From: Auritidibacter sp. Marseille-P8566
GTDB taxonomy: Bacteria > Bacteroidota > Bacteroidia > Flavobacteriales > Flavobacteriaceae
NCBI GenBank assembly: GCA_943325595.2
Contig: CALPQA020000052.1
Location: forward strand, 1 to 8,928
DNA: 8,928 nt
Direction: 5' to 3'
In this document: in pieces, positions 1 through 7,400 of the stretch
How positions within the stretch are numbered: position 1 is the first letter of the stretch
Layout: each line of letters opens with the position of its first letter
Program-made: the position numbers and the translations under genes
Notes under the pieces: model-generated
What the model saw: the letters and a program-made list of their open reading frames with translations, nothing else
What the model was told of the DNA's origin: nothing
The model's database searches: none

Positions 1-1368
1 ACTTCCTTCCATTTCAGAAGGTAATAATTTTTTACTTTTTGCTCTTCCTGCAAGATCTCTAACGTTTCCGCCAATTTGAGACAAACTCATAGCGTCTGTA
101 AAAGGCAATACAGGAACTACTAATCCATCTTCAACGGCAACAGCAACACCAATATTCACGTGATAGTTGATAAGAATTGAATCTTCTCTCCATTGTGAAT
201 TAATTTTAGGATGCTTTTTCAATGCCAAGGCACTTGCTTTTATCACCATATCGTTAAAGGATACTTTTGTATCAGGAACGCTATTAATAATCGCTCTCGA
301 TTTCATCGCTTCGTCCATTGTTACCTCAATTACAAGGTTGTAATGTGGCGCTGTAAACAATGATTCTGCTAATCGCTTCGCAATAATCTTGCGCATTTGA
401 GAATTCTTAATTTCTTCTGTAAGTTTTTCTCCTGCTGCTGCAAATGGTTTCGCGGCTGCAACTTCAACTTGTGGTTGAACAGTTGTACTTGGTTGCGCAC
501 TTTGAGTACTTGCACTTGGTACAAAATTCTCAACATCACTTTTTATGATACGACCATTTTCACCAGAACCACTTACTTGTGATAGATTGATTCCTTTCTC
601 TTCAGCAATTTTTTTAGCTAAAGGAGAAACAAAAACTCTTTCGTTTGAAGCAGTTGCTGCTGGTTGTTCGTTGTTTGTTGGTGTTTCAGCTACTGTTTCT
701 TTTGCTGTTTCAACTGCAACAGGGTTTGTACCCGATTTAAAGTTCTCAGCAATTCCAGTAATGTCGGTTCCTTCAGGTCCAATGATAGCTAATAAAGAAT
801 CGCACGGGGCAGTTCCGCCTTCTGGAATTCCAATATATAATAGTGTACCTGCATTGAAAGATTCAAATTCCATTGTGGCTTTGTCTGTTTCAATTTCTGC
901 AAGAATATCTCCTTCAGCAACTTTATCACCCACTTTTTTCAACCATGTTGCCACAGTTCCATCGGTCATTGTATCGCTTAATCGTGGCATGGTAACTACT
1001 ACAACTCCTTTTGGTAGAGTGGTTGTTGGTTGTTGGTTGTTGGTTGTTGGTTCTAAAACAGAATGATTTGTGTCTTCTACAACTTTCCCTTCGGTGGCTG
1101 GTGGGCTTAACAAAGAAGAAATGTCTTCTCCTTCTTTTCCAATAATTGCCAAAAGACTATCTACTGGTGCTGATTCTCCTTCTTTAATTCCGATGTATAA
1201 AAGCGTACCTGAATTGAAAGATTCAAATTCCATGGTTGCTTTGTCAGTTTCTATTTCTGCAAGAATATCTCCTTCAGAAATTTTATCGCCTACTTTTTTA
1301 AGCCAAGAAGCTACTGTTCCTTCCGTCATAGTATCGCTCAAACGCGGCATTGTTATTACTGTTGCCAT
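1..1368 (-). CDS. aceF: Pyruvate dehydrogenase complex E2, dihydrolipoamide acetyltransferase (3' end outside window)
   Basis: This gene encodes the core of the cytoplasmic pyruvate dehydrogenase complex, which moves acetyl groups from E1 via lipoyl-lysine to CoA. I translated 456 in-frame codons from the ATG at 1368 down to the window edge. Two lipoyl domains lie at residues about 4-82 and 124-202, each with the ETDKA motif; the lipoylated lysines should be K43 and K163. Asn/Gln/Thr/Pro-rich linkers follow. A peripheral-subunit-binding domain is at about 246-282 (VSPLAKKIAEEKG...GRIIKSDV). The acetyltransferase catalytic domain begins near residue 324. Its active-site HxxxDG motif would lie in the missing C-terminus; by family length I infer about 80-100 residues are absent. 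The start is 5 bp after the pdhA stop, so the two genes are almost certainly co-transcribed. Two lipoyl domains and the pairing with an E1-alpha favour pyruvate over other 2-oxoacid complexes. No frameshift was seen in this stretch. Confidence 0.95.
   Translation of the reverse strand, partial: MATVITMPRLSDTMTEGTVASWLKKVGDKISEGDILAEIETDKATMEFESFNSGTLLYIGIKEGESAPVDSLLAIIGKEGEDISSLLSPPATEGKVVEDTNHSVLEPTTNNQQPTTTLPKGVVVVTMPRLSDTMTDGTVATWLKKVGDKVAEGDILAEIETDKATMEFESFNAGTLLYIGIPEGGTAPCDSLLAIIGPEGTDITGIAENFKSGTNPVAVETAKETVAETPTNNEQPAATASNERVFVSPLAKKIAEEKGINLSQVSGSGENGRIIKSDVENFVPSASTQSAQPSTTVQPQVEVAAAKPFAAAGEKLTEEIKNSQMRKIIAKRLAESLFTAPHYNLVIEVTMDEAMKSRAIINSVPDTKVSFNDMVIKASALALKKHPKINSQWREDSILINYHVNIGVAVAVEDGLVVPVLPFTDAMSLSQIGGNVRDLAGRAKSKKLLPSEMEGS
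755..1350 (-). repeat. Tandemly duplicated lipoyl-domain coding units (copies 1115-1350 and 755-990)
   Basis: The two lipoyl domains of the E2 gene are direct repeats offset by exactly 360 bp (120 codons). Their proteins match closely from MPRLSDTM through SLLAIIG, and the DNA is also similar: 1253-1277 and 893-917 are identical over 25 nt, and there is another identical run of about 20 nt around the GFNS/ESFN region. This indicates an internal domain duplication kept similar by selection or gene conversion. Such copies could recombine to change the number of lipoyl domains in frame. Confidence 0.85.
1021..1052. repeat. Heptanucleotide tandem repeat (GGTTGTT) in the E2 inter-lipoyl linker
   Basis: On the plus strand the unit GGTTGTT occurs four times in perfect tandem (1021-1048) and is followed by a partial GGTT (1049-1052). 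It lies inside the E2 coding sequence and encodes the linker PTTNNQQPTT between the two lipoyl domains. Because 7 is not a multiple of 3, gain or loss of one unit would shift the reading frame, while three units would add or remove seven residues. Confidence 0.9.
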
Positions 1369-1373
1369 ATCGA

Positions 1374-2372
1374 TTAAAGTTTATGAGGTATAAATGGGTA
1401 GTTTTCTTGTTCGTAAACCACATCGTATAATTGTTGCACTTCTGGAAAAGGAGATGCTTCTGCAAATGCAACGCATTCTTCAACTAAGTCTTTTACTTTT
1501 TCATCAATGGCTTCAATTTCTTCTGTTGTAGCGTATTTTTGATCCATAATTACATCAAGAACTTGTGTAATAGGATCTATTTTTCTGTATTCGTCCACTT
1601 CTTCTTTTGTACGGTACAATTGTGCATCCGACATTGAGTGTCCTCTGTAACGATACGTTTTCATTTCTAAAAATGTTGGTCCATCACCACGACGGGCTCT
1701 TTCGATTGCTTCATGCATTGCTTCAGCAACTTTCACAGGATTCATTCCGTCAACAGGTCCGCAAGGCATTTCATAACCCAGACCTAATTTCCAAATATCA
1801 GTGTGATTGGCAGTTCTTTCTACAGAAGTTCCCATTGCATATCCATTGTTTTCTACAATAAATACTACTGGTAATTTCCATAACATTGCCATGTTAAAAG
1901 CTTCGTGTAGCGAACCTTGACGTGCAGCACCATCACCAAAATAGGTCATTGTTACTCCGCCAGTTTCAAAATATTTATCAGCAAATGCAAGACCAGCACC
2001 AACAGGAATTTGAGCACCAACAATTCCGTGACCACCATAAAAGCGATGTTCTTTTGAGAAAATGTGCATAGATCCACCCATTCCCTTAGAAGTTCCAGTA
2101 GCTTTTCCTAACAACTCTGCCATAATTTTTCTAGGATCTACGCCCATACCAATTGGCTGAACGTGATTTCTATAGGCAGTGATCATTTTGTCTTTTGATA
2201 AATCCATCGCATGCAATGCACCTGCTAAAACAGCTTCTTGTCCATTGTATAAATGTAAAAAACCCCTAACTTTTTGTTGGATGTAAAGAGCAGCTAATTT
2301 GTCTTCAAATTTTCTCCAAAGTAGCATGTCTTCATACCACTTTAAATAAACTTCCTTTGTAACTTCTTTCAT
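1374..2372 (-). CDS. pdhA: Pyruvate dehydrogenase E1 component, alpha subunit
   Basis: This is the thiamine-diphosphate-dependent alpha subunit of the alpha2beta2 E1, which decarboxylates pyruvate and reductively acetylates the E2 lipoyl groups. The protein is 332 residues, a normal length for the family. The ThDP/Mg motif is clear: GDG at 146-148, GSLHEAFNMA at 153-162, closing with ENN at 174-176. The conserved RYRGHSMSD loop is at 241-249, and H245 is the expected ThDP-loop histidine. NGQEAV (43-48) and the AYRNH / GKATGTSKGMGGSMH blocks (66-103) are typical of E1-alpha. The start MKEVTKEVYLKWYEDMLLWRKFED agrees with the usual N-terminal helix. The E2 gene follows after 5 bp. The E1-beta gene is not between them and must be elsewhere. 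No truncation or missing motif was seen. Confidence 0.95.
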   Translation of the reverse strand: MKEVTKEVYLKWYEDMLLWRKFEDKLAALYIQQKVRGFLHLYNGQEAVLAGALHAMDLSKDKMITAYRNHVQPIGMGVDPRKIMAELLGKATGTSKGMGGSMHIFSKEHRFYGGHGIVGAQIPVGAGLAFADKYFETGGVTMTYFGDGAARQGSLHEAFNMAMLWKLPVVFIVENNGYAMGTSVERTANHTDIWKLGLGYEMPCGPVDGMNPVKVAEAMHEAIERARRGDGPTFLEMKTYRYRGHSMSDAQLYRTKEEVDEYRKIDPITQVLDVIMDQKYATTEEIEAIDEKVKDLVEECVAFAEASPFPEVQQLYDVVYEQENYPFIPHKL

Positions 2373-2410
2373 TTGAGTAGATTATTTTTGTGTCTGTTTA
2401 TTGTTGACTG

Positions 2411-2444
2411 TTCGCAAAATAGTTTTCTAACACAAATTTGCGAA
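2411..2444. repeat. Inverted repeat TTCGCAAA...TTTGCGAA at the predicted pdhA transcription start
   Basis: Perfect 8-bp arms at 2411-2418 and 2437-2444 are separated by 18 bp. The arm proximal to the promoter lies just downstream of the candidate -7 element, and the whole repeat falls in the predicted 5' leader. It could be a two-half-site operator or a hairpin at the 5' end of the pdhA mRNA. The arms have more G+C than their surroundings, which makes chance less likely but does not exclude it. Confidence 0.45.
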
Positions 2445-2447
2445 ATG

Positions 2448-2479
2448 CAAAAATAATACATTCCAACTAACAAGTAAAA
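2448..2479 (-). promoter_or_regulatory. Candidate pdhA-aceF promoter
   Basis: On the minus strand TATTTTTG (2448-2455) matches the Bacteroidota -7 consensus TAnnTTTG exactly. A weak -33 element, TTTT (2476-2479), lies 20 bp upstream. Transcription would begin near 2441-2444 and leave a leader of about 70 nt before the pdhA ATG. The surrounding gap (2373-2665) is A+T-rich, and I see no gene in it. It also holds short near-repeats TGTAATTA at 2547-2554 and 2569-2576. The call rests on consensus matching only. Confidence 0.4.
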
Positions 2480-2665
2480 TTTAATGGTAATTTTATTTGT
2501 ATTTTATGCGTCTGCAGGTATTTGCAACTAAAAAATATTTTTTTAATGTAATTACAAGTTTTTTTTTATGTAATTATTAAAAATTATGCTTTTATCTATT
2601 TAATCTGCATTGTATTATTCTCATAAATTGCGTTCCAATTTCGGAATTAAGAGGCAATTTTGCCT

Positions 2666-3148
2666 TTACAATACTTTTTTGTCAAAAAGTAGCGGCAATA
2701 AGTTTTTTAAGGAGTCGGATTTATAAACACTTCCCGATTCTCCCATAAAATAAAGTTCGATTGGAATTTCTTGCCTAATTTCATATTCCGAAATCGATTG
2801 GCGACAAGCACCACATGGTGGAATTGGCGTCAAGGTTGGATTGGTATCCGATGTTGCTGAAATGGCCATTTTTAGCATCTTAGCATCTGGATAAAGTGTT
2901 CCCGCCGAAAAGATGGCTACTCGTTCGGCACAAAGTCCAGAAGGATAGGCAGCATTTTCTTGATTGGAACCCAAAACTATTTTCCCGTTGTCTAAAAGCA
3001 GTGCCACTCCAACTCGGAATTTTGAATAAGGAGCGTAGGCTTTTTTTCTAATTTCAATGGCATCATACATCAACGTTTGAACATCCGAAGGCAATTCTGA
3101 TTGAGAATCAAAAACGATAAACTTGCTAATAATACTAATTTCTTTCAT
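2666..3148 (-). CDS. cdd: Cytidine deaminase
   Basis: This is a cytoplasmic zinc enzyme of pyrimidine salvage that deaminates cytidine and deoxycytidine to uridine and deoxyuridine. The 160-residue protein has the short homotetrameric-type layout. AYAPYSKFRVG is at 38-47, and the substrate-binding NQENAAYP is at 62-69. The catalytic CAE motif (C73, E75) is in GLCAERVAI, and the second zinc motif PCGAC (C112, C115) is followed by RQSISEY. With Cys, Cys, Cys as zinc ligands and Glu as proton shuttle, all key residues are present. I kept the first ATG: the residues before the core (about 35) resemble the N-terminal extension of flavobacterial homologues. A strong hairpin terminator ends only about 14 bp before this start. 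Downstream lies a 293-bp gap before pdhA. Confidence 0.93.
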   Translation of the reverse strand: MKEISIISKFIVFDSQSELPSDVQTLMYDAIEIRKKAYAPYSKFRVGVALLLDNGKIVLGSNQENAAYPSGLCAERVAIFSAGTLYPDAKMLKMAISATSDTNPTLTPIPPCGACRQSISEYEIRQEIPIELYFMGESGSVYKSDSLKNLLPLLFDKKVL

Positions 3149-3162
3149 AGGTATTTAGGGAA

Positions 3163-3203
3163 AAAAAATCCAAATTTCAAAAGTTATGAAATTTGGATTT
3201 TTT
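3163..3203 (-). terminator. Strong intrinsic terminator between porV and cdd
   Basis: A perfect 17-bp inverted repeat pairs 3163-3179 with 3187-3203 around a 7-nt loop. On the minus strand the stem is followed by a run of eight T (3161-3168), as expected for Rho-independent termination of the porV transcript, 17 nt after its stop codon. The plus-strand side also ends in six T, so the element could work in both directions. It ends about 12 nt before the cdd ATG. Confidence 0.85.
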
Positions 3204-3220
3204 ATTTATAATTTATTCAA

Positions 3221-4396
3221 TTAAAGTTCGTCGTACTTTTCACCAAAATTAAACGTAAGTGAGAATCGAAGCGTATTTTCTAGCGGGTTTTGAACTTTTG
3301 AAGCCGAGAATAAGTATGAAACATCAACTTTTACAACATTGTATTTGAAGCCAGCTCCTAAAGTAAAATATTTTCTTGCGCCTTTCATTGGACTTTCATG
3401 AAAATATCCTAAACGCATGGCAAAGGAATCTTGGTACAAATATTCGGCCCCTGCAGAATACGTAATTTCTTTTAACTCCTCACTGAATCCGCCTGGCGCA
3501 TCTCCGAAAGATTTGAATATTCCTGAAACCCAACCTATTTTTTGGTATTCAGCATTATTTGTGGCGATTTCAGAATTTGAAATAGTACCGTTTCCATCTA
3601 AATCTTTTGGATCTTGTGGTGTAGGCACTAATAATTTATTGAATTCAAGACTTAAGCCAATTTTATTATATTCATCAAAAATAAAATCAAATCCACCTCC
3701 TAATTTCATTTGAGCAGGCAAAAAGTTAGCGTTTATTTCATTAGAAACACTTGAGTCGTAACTAATTTTTGGCCCTAAATTTTGCATGTTGAAACCCAAA
3801 CGGTAGCGACCATCAAAATCTGTGAAAGCGGTTTGTTCGGATTGAAAAAACCCAGCAACGTCAAATGAAAATGATTTTGCTGCACGAGTGTCATTAGTTG
3901 CATCTTGAATTTTTAAATTGGAACTGATGAATCTTCCCGCAATAGCCATCGAAAATTTATCGCTCAATTTTAAGGAATAGGAACCGTCTAATGAAAACTC
4001 ATTTGGTTTAACAACATTGGCAACATCATCAATATTTTGTCTTAATTCAATTTCTCCTAAACTGAAATAACGAATACTTCCTGCAAAGGCACTTCTTTCA
4101 TTAATTCTATTGAAATAGGTAACTTGTCCTAGGGAAATGTCATTTACCAAGGCAGTCAAATAAGGAGTATATCCCATTGAAAACCCTTGTTTTTCTATTG
4201 AAAAGGCATATTTTGCTGGATTCCATTGTTGCGAAAAAGCATCTGCAGAAGTAGCAACCCCTTGATCTGCCATACCTGCGGCTCTAGCATCTGCAGCAAC
4301 TAAAAGGAAAGGAACACCTGTAGTTATTACTCTTTCTTGTGCTTTTGATACTTGCATTGCGCCTAAACAAAGCATTAAAATGGCTATTCTTTTCAT
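3221..4396 (-). CDS. porV: PorV (LptO), type IX secretion outer-membrane shuttle protein
   Basis: PorV is an outer-membrane beta-barrel that takes T9SS cargo from the SprA translocon and presents its C-terminal signal to PorU. I chose the ATG at 4396 (391 residues) because it directly begins a signal peptide, MKRIAILMLCLGAMQVSKA, with likely cleavage before Q20. An in-frame ATG at 4432 would add 12 polar residues (MYYICSIKIKTR) before it. The mature N-terminus TGVPFLLVAADARAAGMADQGVATSADAFSQQWNPAKYAF is the PorV family signature. Amphipathic strands alternate to the end, with a terminal strand LRFSLTFNFG. Residues 265-276 form a canonical EF-hand-type loop, DLDGNGTISNSE, probably surface exposed. 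The gene starts 38 bp after the porU stop, and a terminator follows it. A strand-specific promoter may overlap the end of porU. Confidence 0.93.
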   Translation of the reverse strand: MKRIAILMLCLGAMQVSKAQERVITTGVPFLLVAADARAAGMADQGVATSADAFSQQWNPAKYAFSIEKQGFSMGYTPYLTALVNDISLGQVTYFNRINERSAFAGSIRYFSLGEIELRQNIDDVANVVKPNEFSLDGSYSLKLSDKFSMAIAGRFISSNLKIQDATNDTRAAKSFSFDVAGFFQSEQTAFTDFDGRYRLGFNMQNLGPKISYDSSVSNEINANFLPAQMKLGGGFDFIFDEYNKIGLSLEFNKLLVPTPQDPKDLDGNGTISNSEIATNNAEYQKIGWVSGIFKSFGDAPGGFSEELKEITYSAGAEYLYQDSFAMRLGYFHESPMKGARKYFTLGAGFKYNVVKVDVSYLFSASKVQNPLENTLRFSLTFNFGEKYDEL

Positions 4397-4418
4397 TCTA
4401 GTTTTAATTTTTATTGAA

Positions 4419-4449
4419 CAAATATAATACATTATTAAAGGATAACAAG
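4419..4449 (-). promoter_or_regulatory. Candidate internal promoter for porV
   Basis: On the minus strand TATATTTG (4419-4426) fits the Bacteroidota -7 consensus TAnnTTTG exactly. CTTG (4446-4449) lies 19 bp upstream as a -33 element. The site overlaps the stop codon of porU and would give a leader of roughly 15-20 nt for the ATG at 4396. It would place the alternative ATG at 4432 upstream of the transcript start, which supports the shorter porV reading. The call rests on consensus matching only. Confidence 0.5.
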
Positions 4450-7400
4450 TTTTTCAAACTTTTCAGTTTTTTTATTCGTCAAAGTGGATTTTACAGTCAA
4501 TTTATATACGTAAACCCCTTTTCCTATTTTATCTCCAAAATCATCTCTTCCATCCCATGTAATTTCTCTTGATAGAAACCCGTCAGTTGTTACCATTTGA
4601 TTTTTTGTCCATACTATTTTACCAGTAATTGTCATTACCTGAACTTGCACTTCTAAAGGTTCGAAGGGATGGTTGTGTGTGAACCAAAATTGGGTGTAAT
4701 TTACAAATGGATTCGGATAATTCAGCACGTTTGTGAGGGTAACTGTTTCGTCTCCAACAACCACAAATTGAATTTCTGCTGTAATCGGATTGTTATAAAC
4801 ATCCCACGCTTTGAAAGTAATGGTGTGCAATCCTGAAGCTAAATTTCTGAATGGGAACTGTAATTTCCCCATTTTGTAATTGTTCGGAACCGTTTCATAA
4901 TAGTCATTCAATATGTAAGGCAAATTTTCATTGCCATCTAAAATACCTACAATATCATGGCCAATTCCACTTGCTGTATTGATTCCGTTTTCGTCTTCTA
5001 AAAATGCCAAAAAGAAAGGCGAAGCATTTGTAATTCCACCATTTACAAATGTTTGATCGTTCATGTATAATTTTACTGTGGGCGCCGTAGTATCGGCTGC
5101 AGCCAAAGTATTAATTCCTCCAATTTTGATAGTGGTGTCTATACCTGTATTGTCAATAAAAGCTTGACTTTTCTTAGAGTAAAAACTGATTCTACCATTA
5201 CCAACAGGAATTTTAATATCTCTTGGCACCACAAATCCAAACTCAAATTGACCATTGCTAATCGATGCATTTCCTCTAAAAATAGTTTCTCCTAAAGTGT
5301 TAAAATTAATCGGGGGACTATTGCCGTCATTATTGAAGGTCGTTTTTACTATATTTTTATCGAAAATATTTACAGCCAAATCACCATTGTAGGTTGGCAA
5401 AAGTGTATTGTTTTCATCGGTAATTTCTCCAGATAGTTTCACATATGCCAAGGATTGAAAATCTGGAATGGCTCCTGATACTGGAATGTCATTTACTTTC
5501 GTTAAACGAATTTTTGGTTTTGGAATGGCGAGCATTAATGCAGGGTCACCAAGATAAAAAACTACATTTGATGACGAACTTGGATTGCTATTTTTTGCCA
5601 ATCGCAAGGATTCGGCAATTGAAGTATATTGGTTTGAACCATAAGAAAACAAGTATTGCGCTAATTTATCATTAAAATATTCTGCCGATCCTTGCCCGAT
5701 TGAACGAATGGTGGTAATCATAGAAATGGCACCACCTTTTGGGTTCCAATAAGTATATTCTCCTGCGGTAGGTCGGTACGGATTGTCAAATCTCGAAAAA
5801 TCGCAGGTGATTGTTATAAATAAAGGATACTTATATTGATTGCTCAAATTTTGACCGTCTGATTTTTCCCAAATTCGCTCTCCTGTTAAACCATCTTCGC
5901 CACCGTGACCAAGATAATTGAAGACCAAAGCTCCTTTCTCGAAGGCGTTAAAAATATCTTCTCTCGCTTTTGGATACCTATTTCCTCCAGAGGAAGTTTC
6001 TTGTACATAAGAATCCAGAAGAATTTTTTTGACATTGATAAACGGTTTTTCCAATACAAGCCTGTCAGCCAATTGATTTTGTCTGCTTTGAAGCGATACA
6101 TCAGAAGGTTTGTCAGAATCATCAGAAATGAAAACACAATTATTTCTCCAATTACCATATGATTTTACGGCATTGTATTCTAAAACCTTAGTAACCATTT
6201 CTTCGGCTTGCGAAGTTGTGCTCACTAACATTCGTCCTACTGCAATGTCAATTCCGCCAAAATAGTTGGTCACATTTCCCTCGGTTGGATCCATGTAACC
6301 AAAAAAATCATCAGAAGCATAGGAAGATTCACCCGCAGTGGAACTATTTAGGGCGTGATAAATGGGAACAATATTAGAATTATTTGGAATTCTGTCTTTA
6401 TAATCGAAAGAAGCATCACCAAAAAGGTTAAGGTATTTTATTCTTTTGTCTGCGGTTGACGCATTTTCATAAATGTATTTCACAAAATTTCTAATGGCCG
6501 CAATATCTTGTTTTCCTGAAGAAAATTCTTCATATATGGATTCTAGCGTTACGACTTTTACATTTAATTGAGAAAAACTTCGGTGAAAAACGGCTAATTT
6601 TTCGGCTTGTGTTTTCAAAAAAGCGGGAGTTACAATCAAATAATCGACATCTTGAAAAACATTCACTTGATTTTTGAAAATGGTGCCTTTCAAGTCTTGG
6701 TTTGTGACCCTAGTCTGAGAATCTTTTAGTGGTGTGTAAAAATCGGTTTCATCAATGGCAATATAGTTTCTAACTTCGCCTAAATTGGCTTTGAATGAAA
6801 AGTTCGGCTGACTTGCATTTTCTATTTTGGTAGCATTATAAATGTCGGTAATGTCCCAAATTTGTTTTATTCCTGATGCAGTATTGAATTGGTAATCGGC
6901 GATTCCAATTACAGTACTTGCATCATTGTATTGAAATCGGAATTGCTTTCCATAACCCGTTAGGTTTCTTTTGGTAGAAAGTAGAATGTTGTCTAGGTAT
7001 CCTTTTGATGAAGGAACTCCGTTATTATTATACGTAAGTTTTATTTTTATCGTATTTGCTGCAGGTATAGTTGTATTGTAAGGCAATGAAGCGGTGCTTA
7101 GCTCCGTTCCAGAACCTGCAGAAAGTGGTTGCAAGTTAATGGTTCCTACTAATTGTGAGTTGGATTCTACTTTAAATGAAGTAGCATTATACGCATCGGA
7201 ACCTACATTAATATTTAATTTTGCAAAAGAGGAGGGAACGGCATTCGGAGTTTCAAAGGTAAATTCTTGCTCGTTATCAATATTAAACGCTTCGCCAAAC
7301 CATTGTCTTCCAGCGCGTACCACATTTACTTTGTCCACTTCGTGAAACTGATAATCGTCAAAAGAATTAATTGATACCGTTGGTGCCCCTGAAGGTTGTT

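Noticed and set aside
1021..1052. Heptamer tract as a CRISPR or mobile-element repeat
   Set aside because: The units have no spacers, are only 7 bp long and translate in frame as a protein linker.
397..1393. Plus-strand open frames of 61-173 codons over the E2 gene
   Set aside because: They are complementary frames of the well-supported minus-strand E2 gene, and their products show no recognisable family features.
2652..2665. Inverted repeat AGGCAA-TT-TTGCCT directly after the cdd stop, as a terminator
   Set aside because: The stem is only six pairs with a two-base loop (four pairs if opened to a workable loop), and no T-run follows on the minus strand.
4397..4432. Upstream ATG giving PorV a 12-residue extension
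   Set aside because: The extension is polar and precedes a standard signal peptide. The ATG also lies within a candidate promoter, so it is probably not transcribed from that site.
5886..6162. Overlapping 85-90-codon frames on both strands inside porU
   Set aside because: They lie opposite or out of frame with the conserved PorU catalytic region; they are shadows of a strongly conserved gene.
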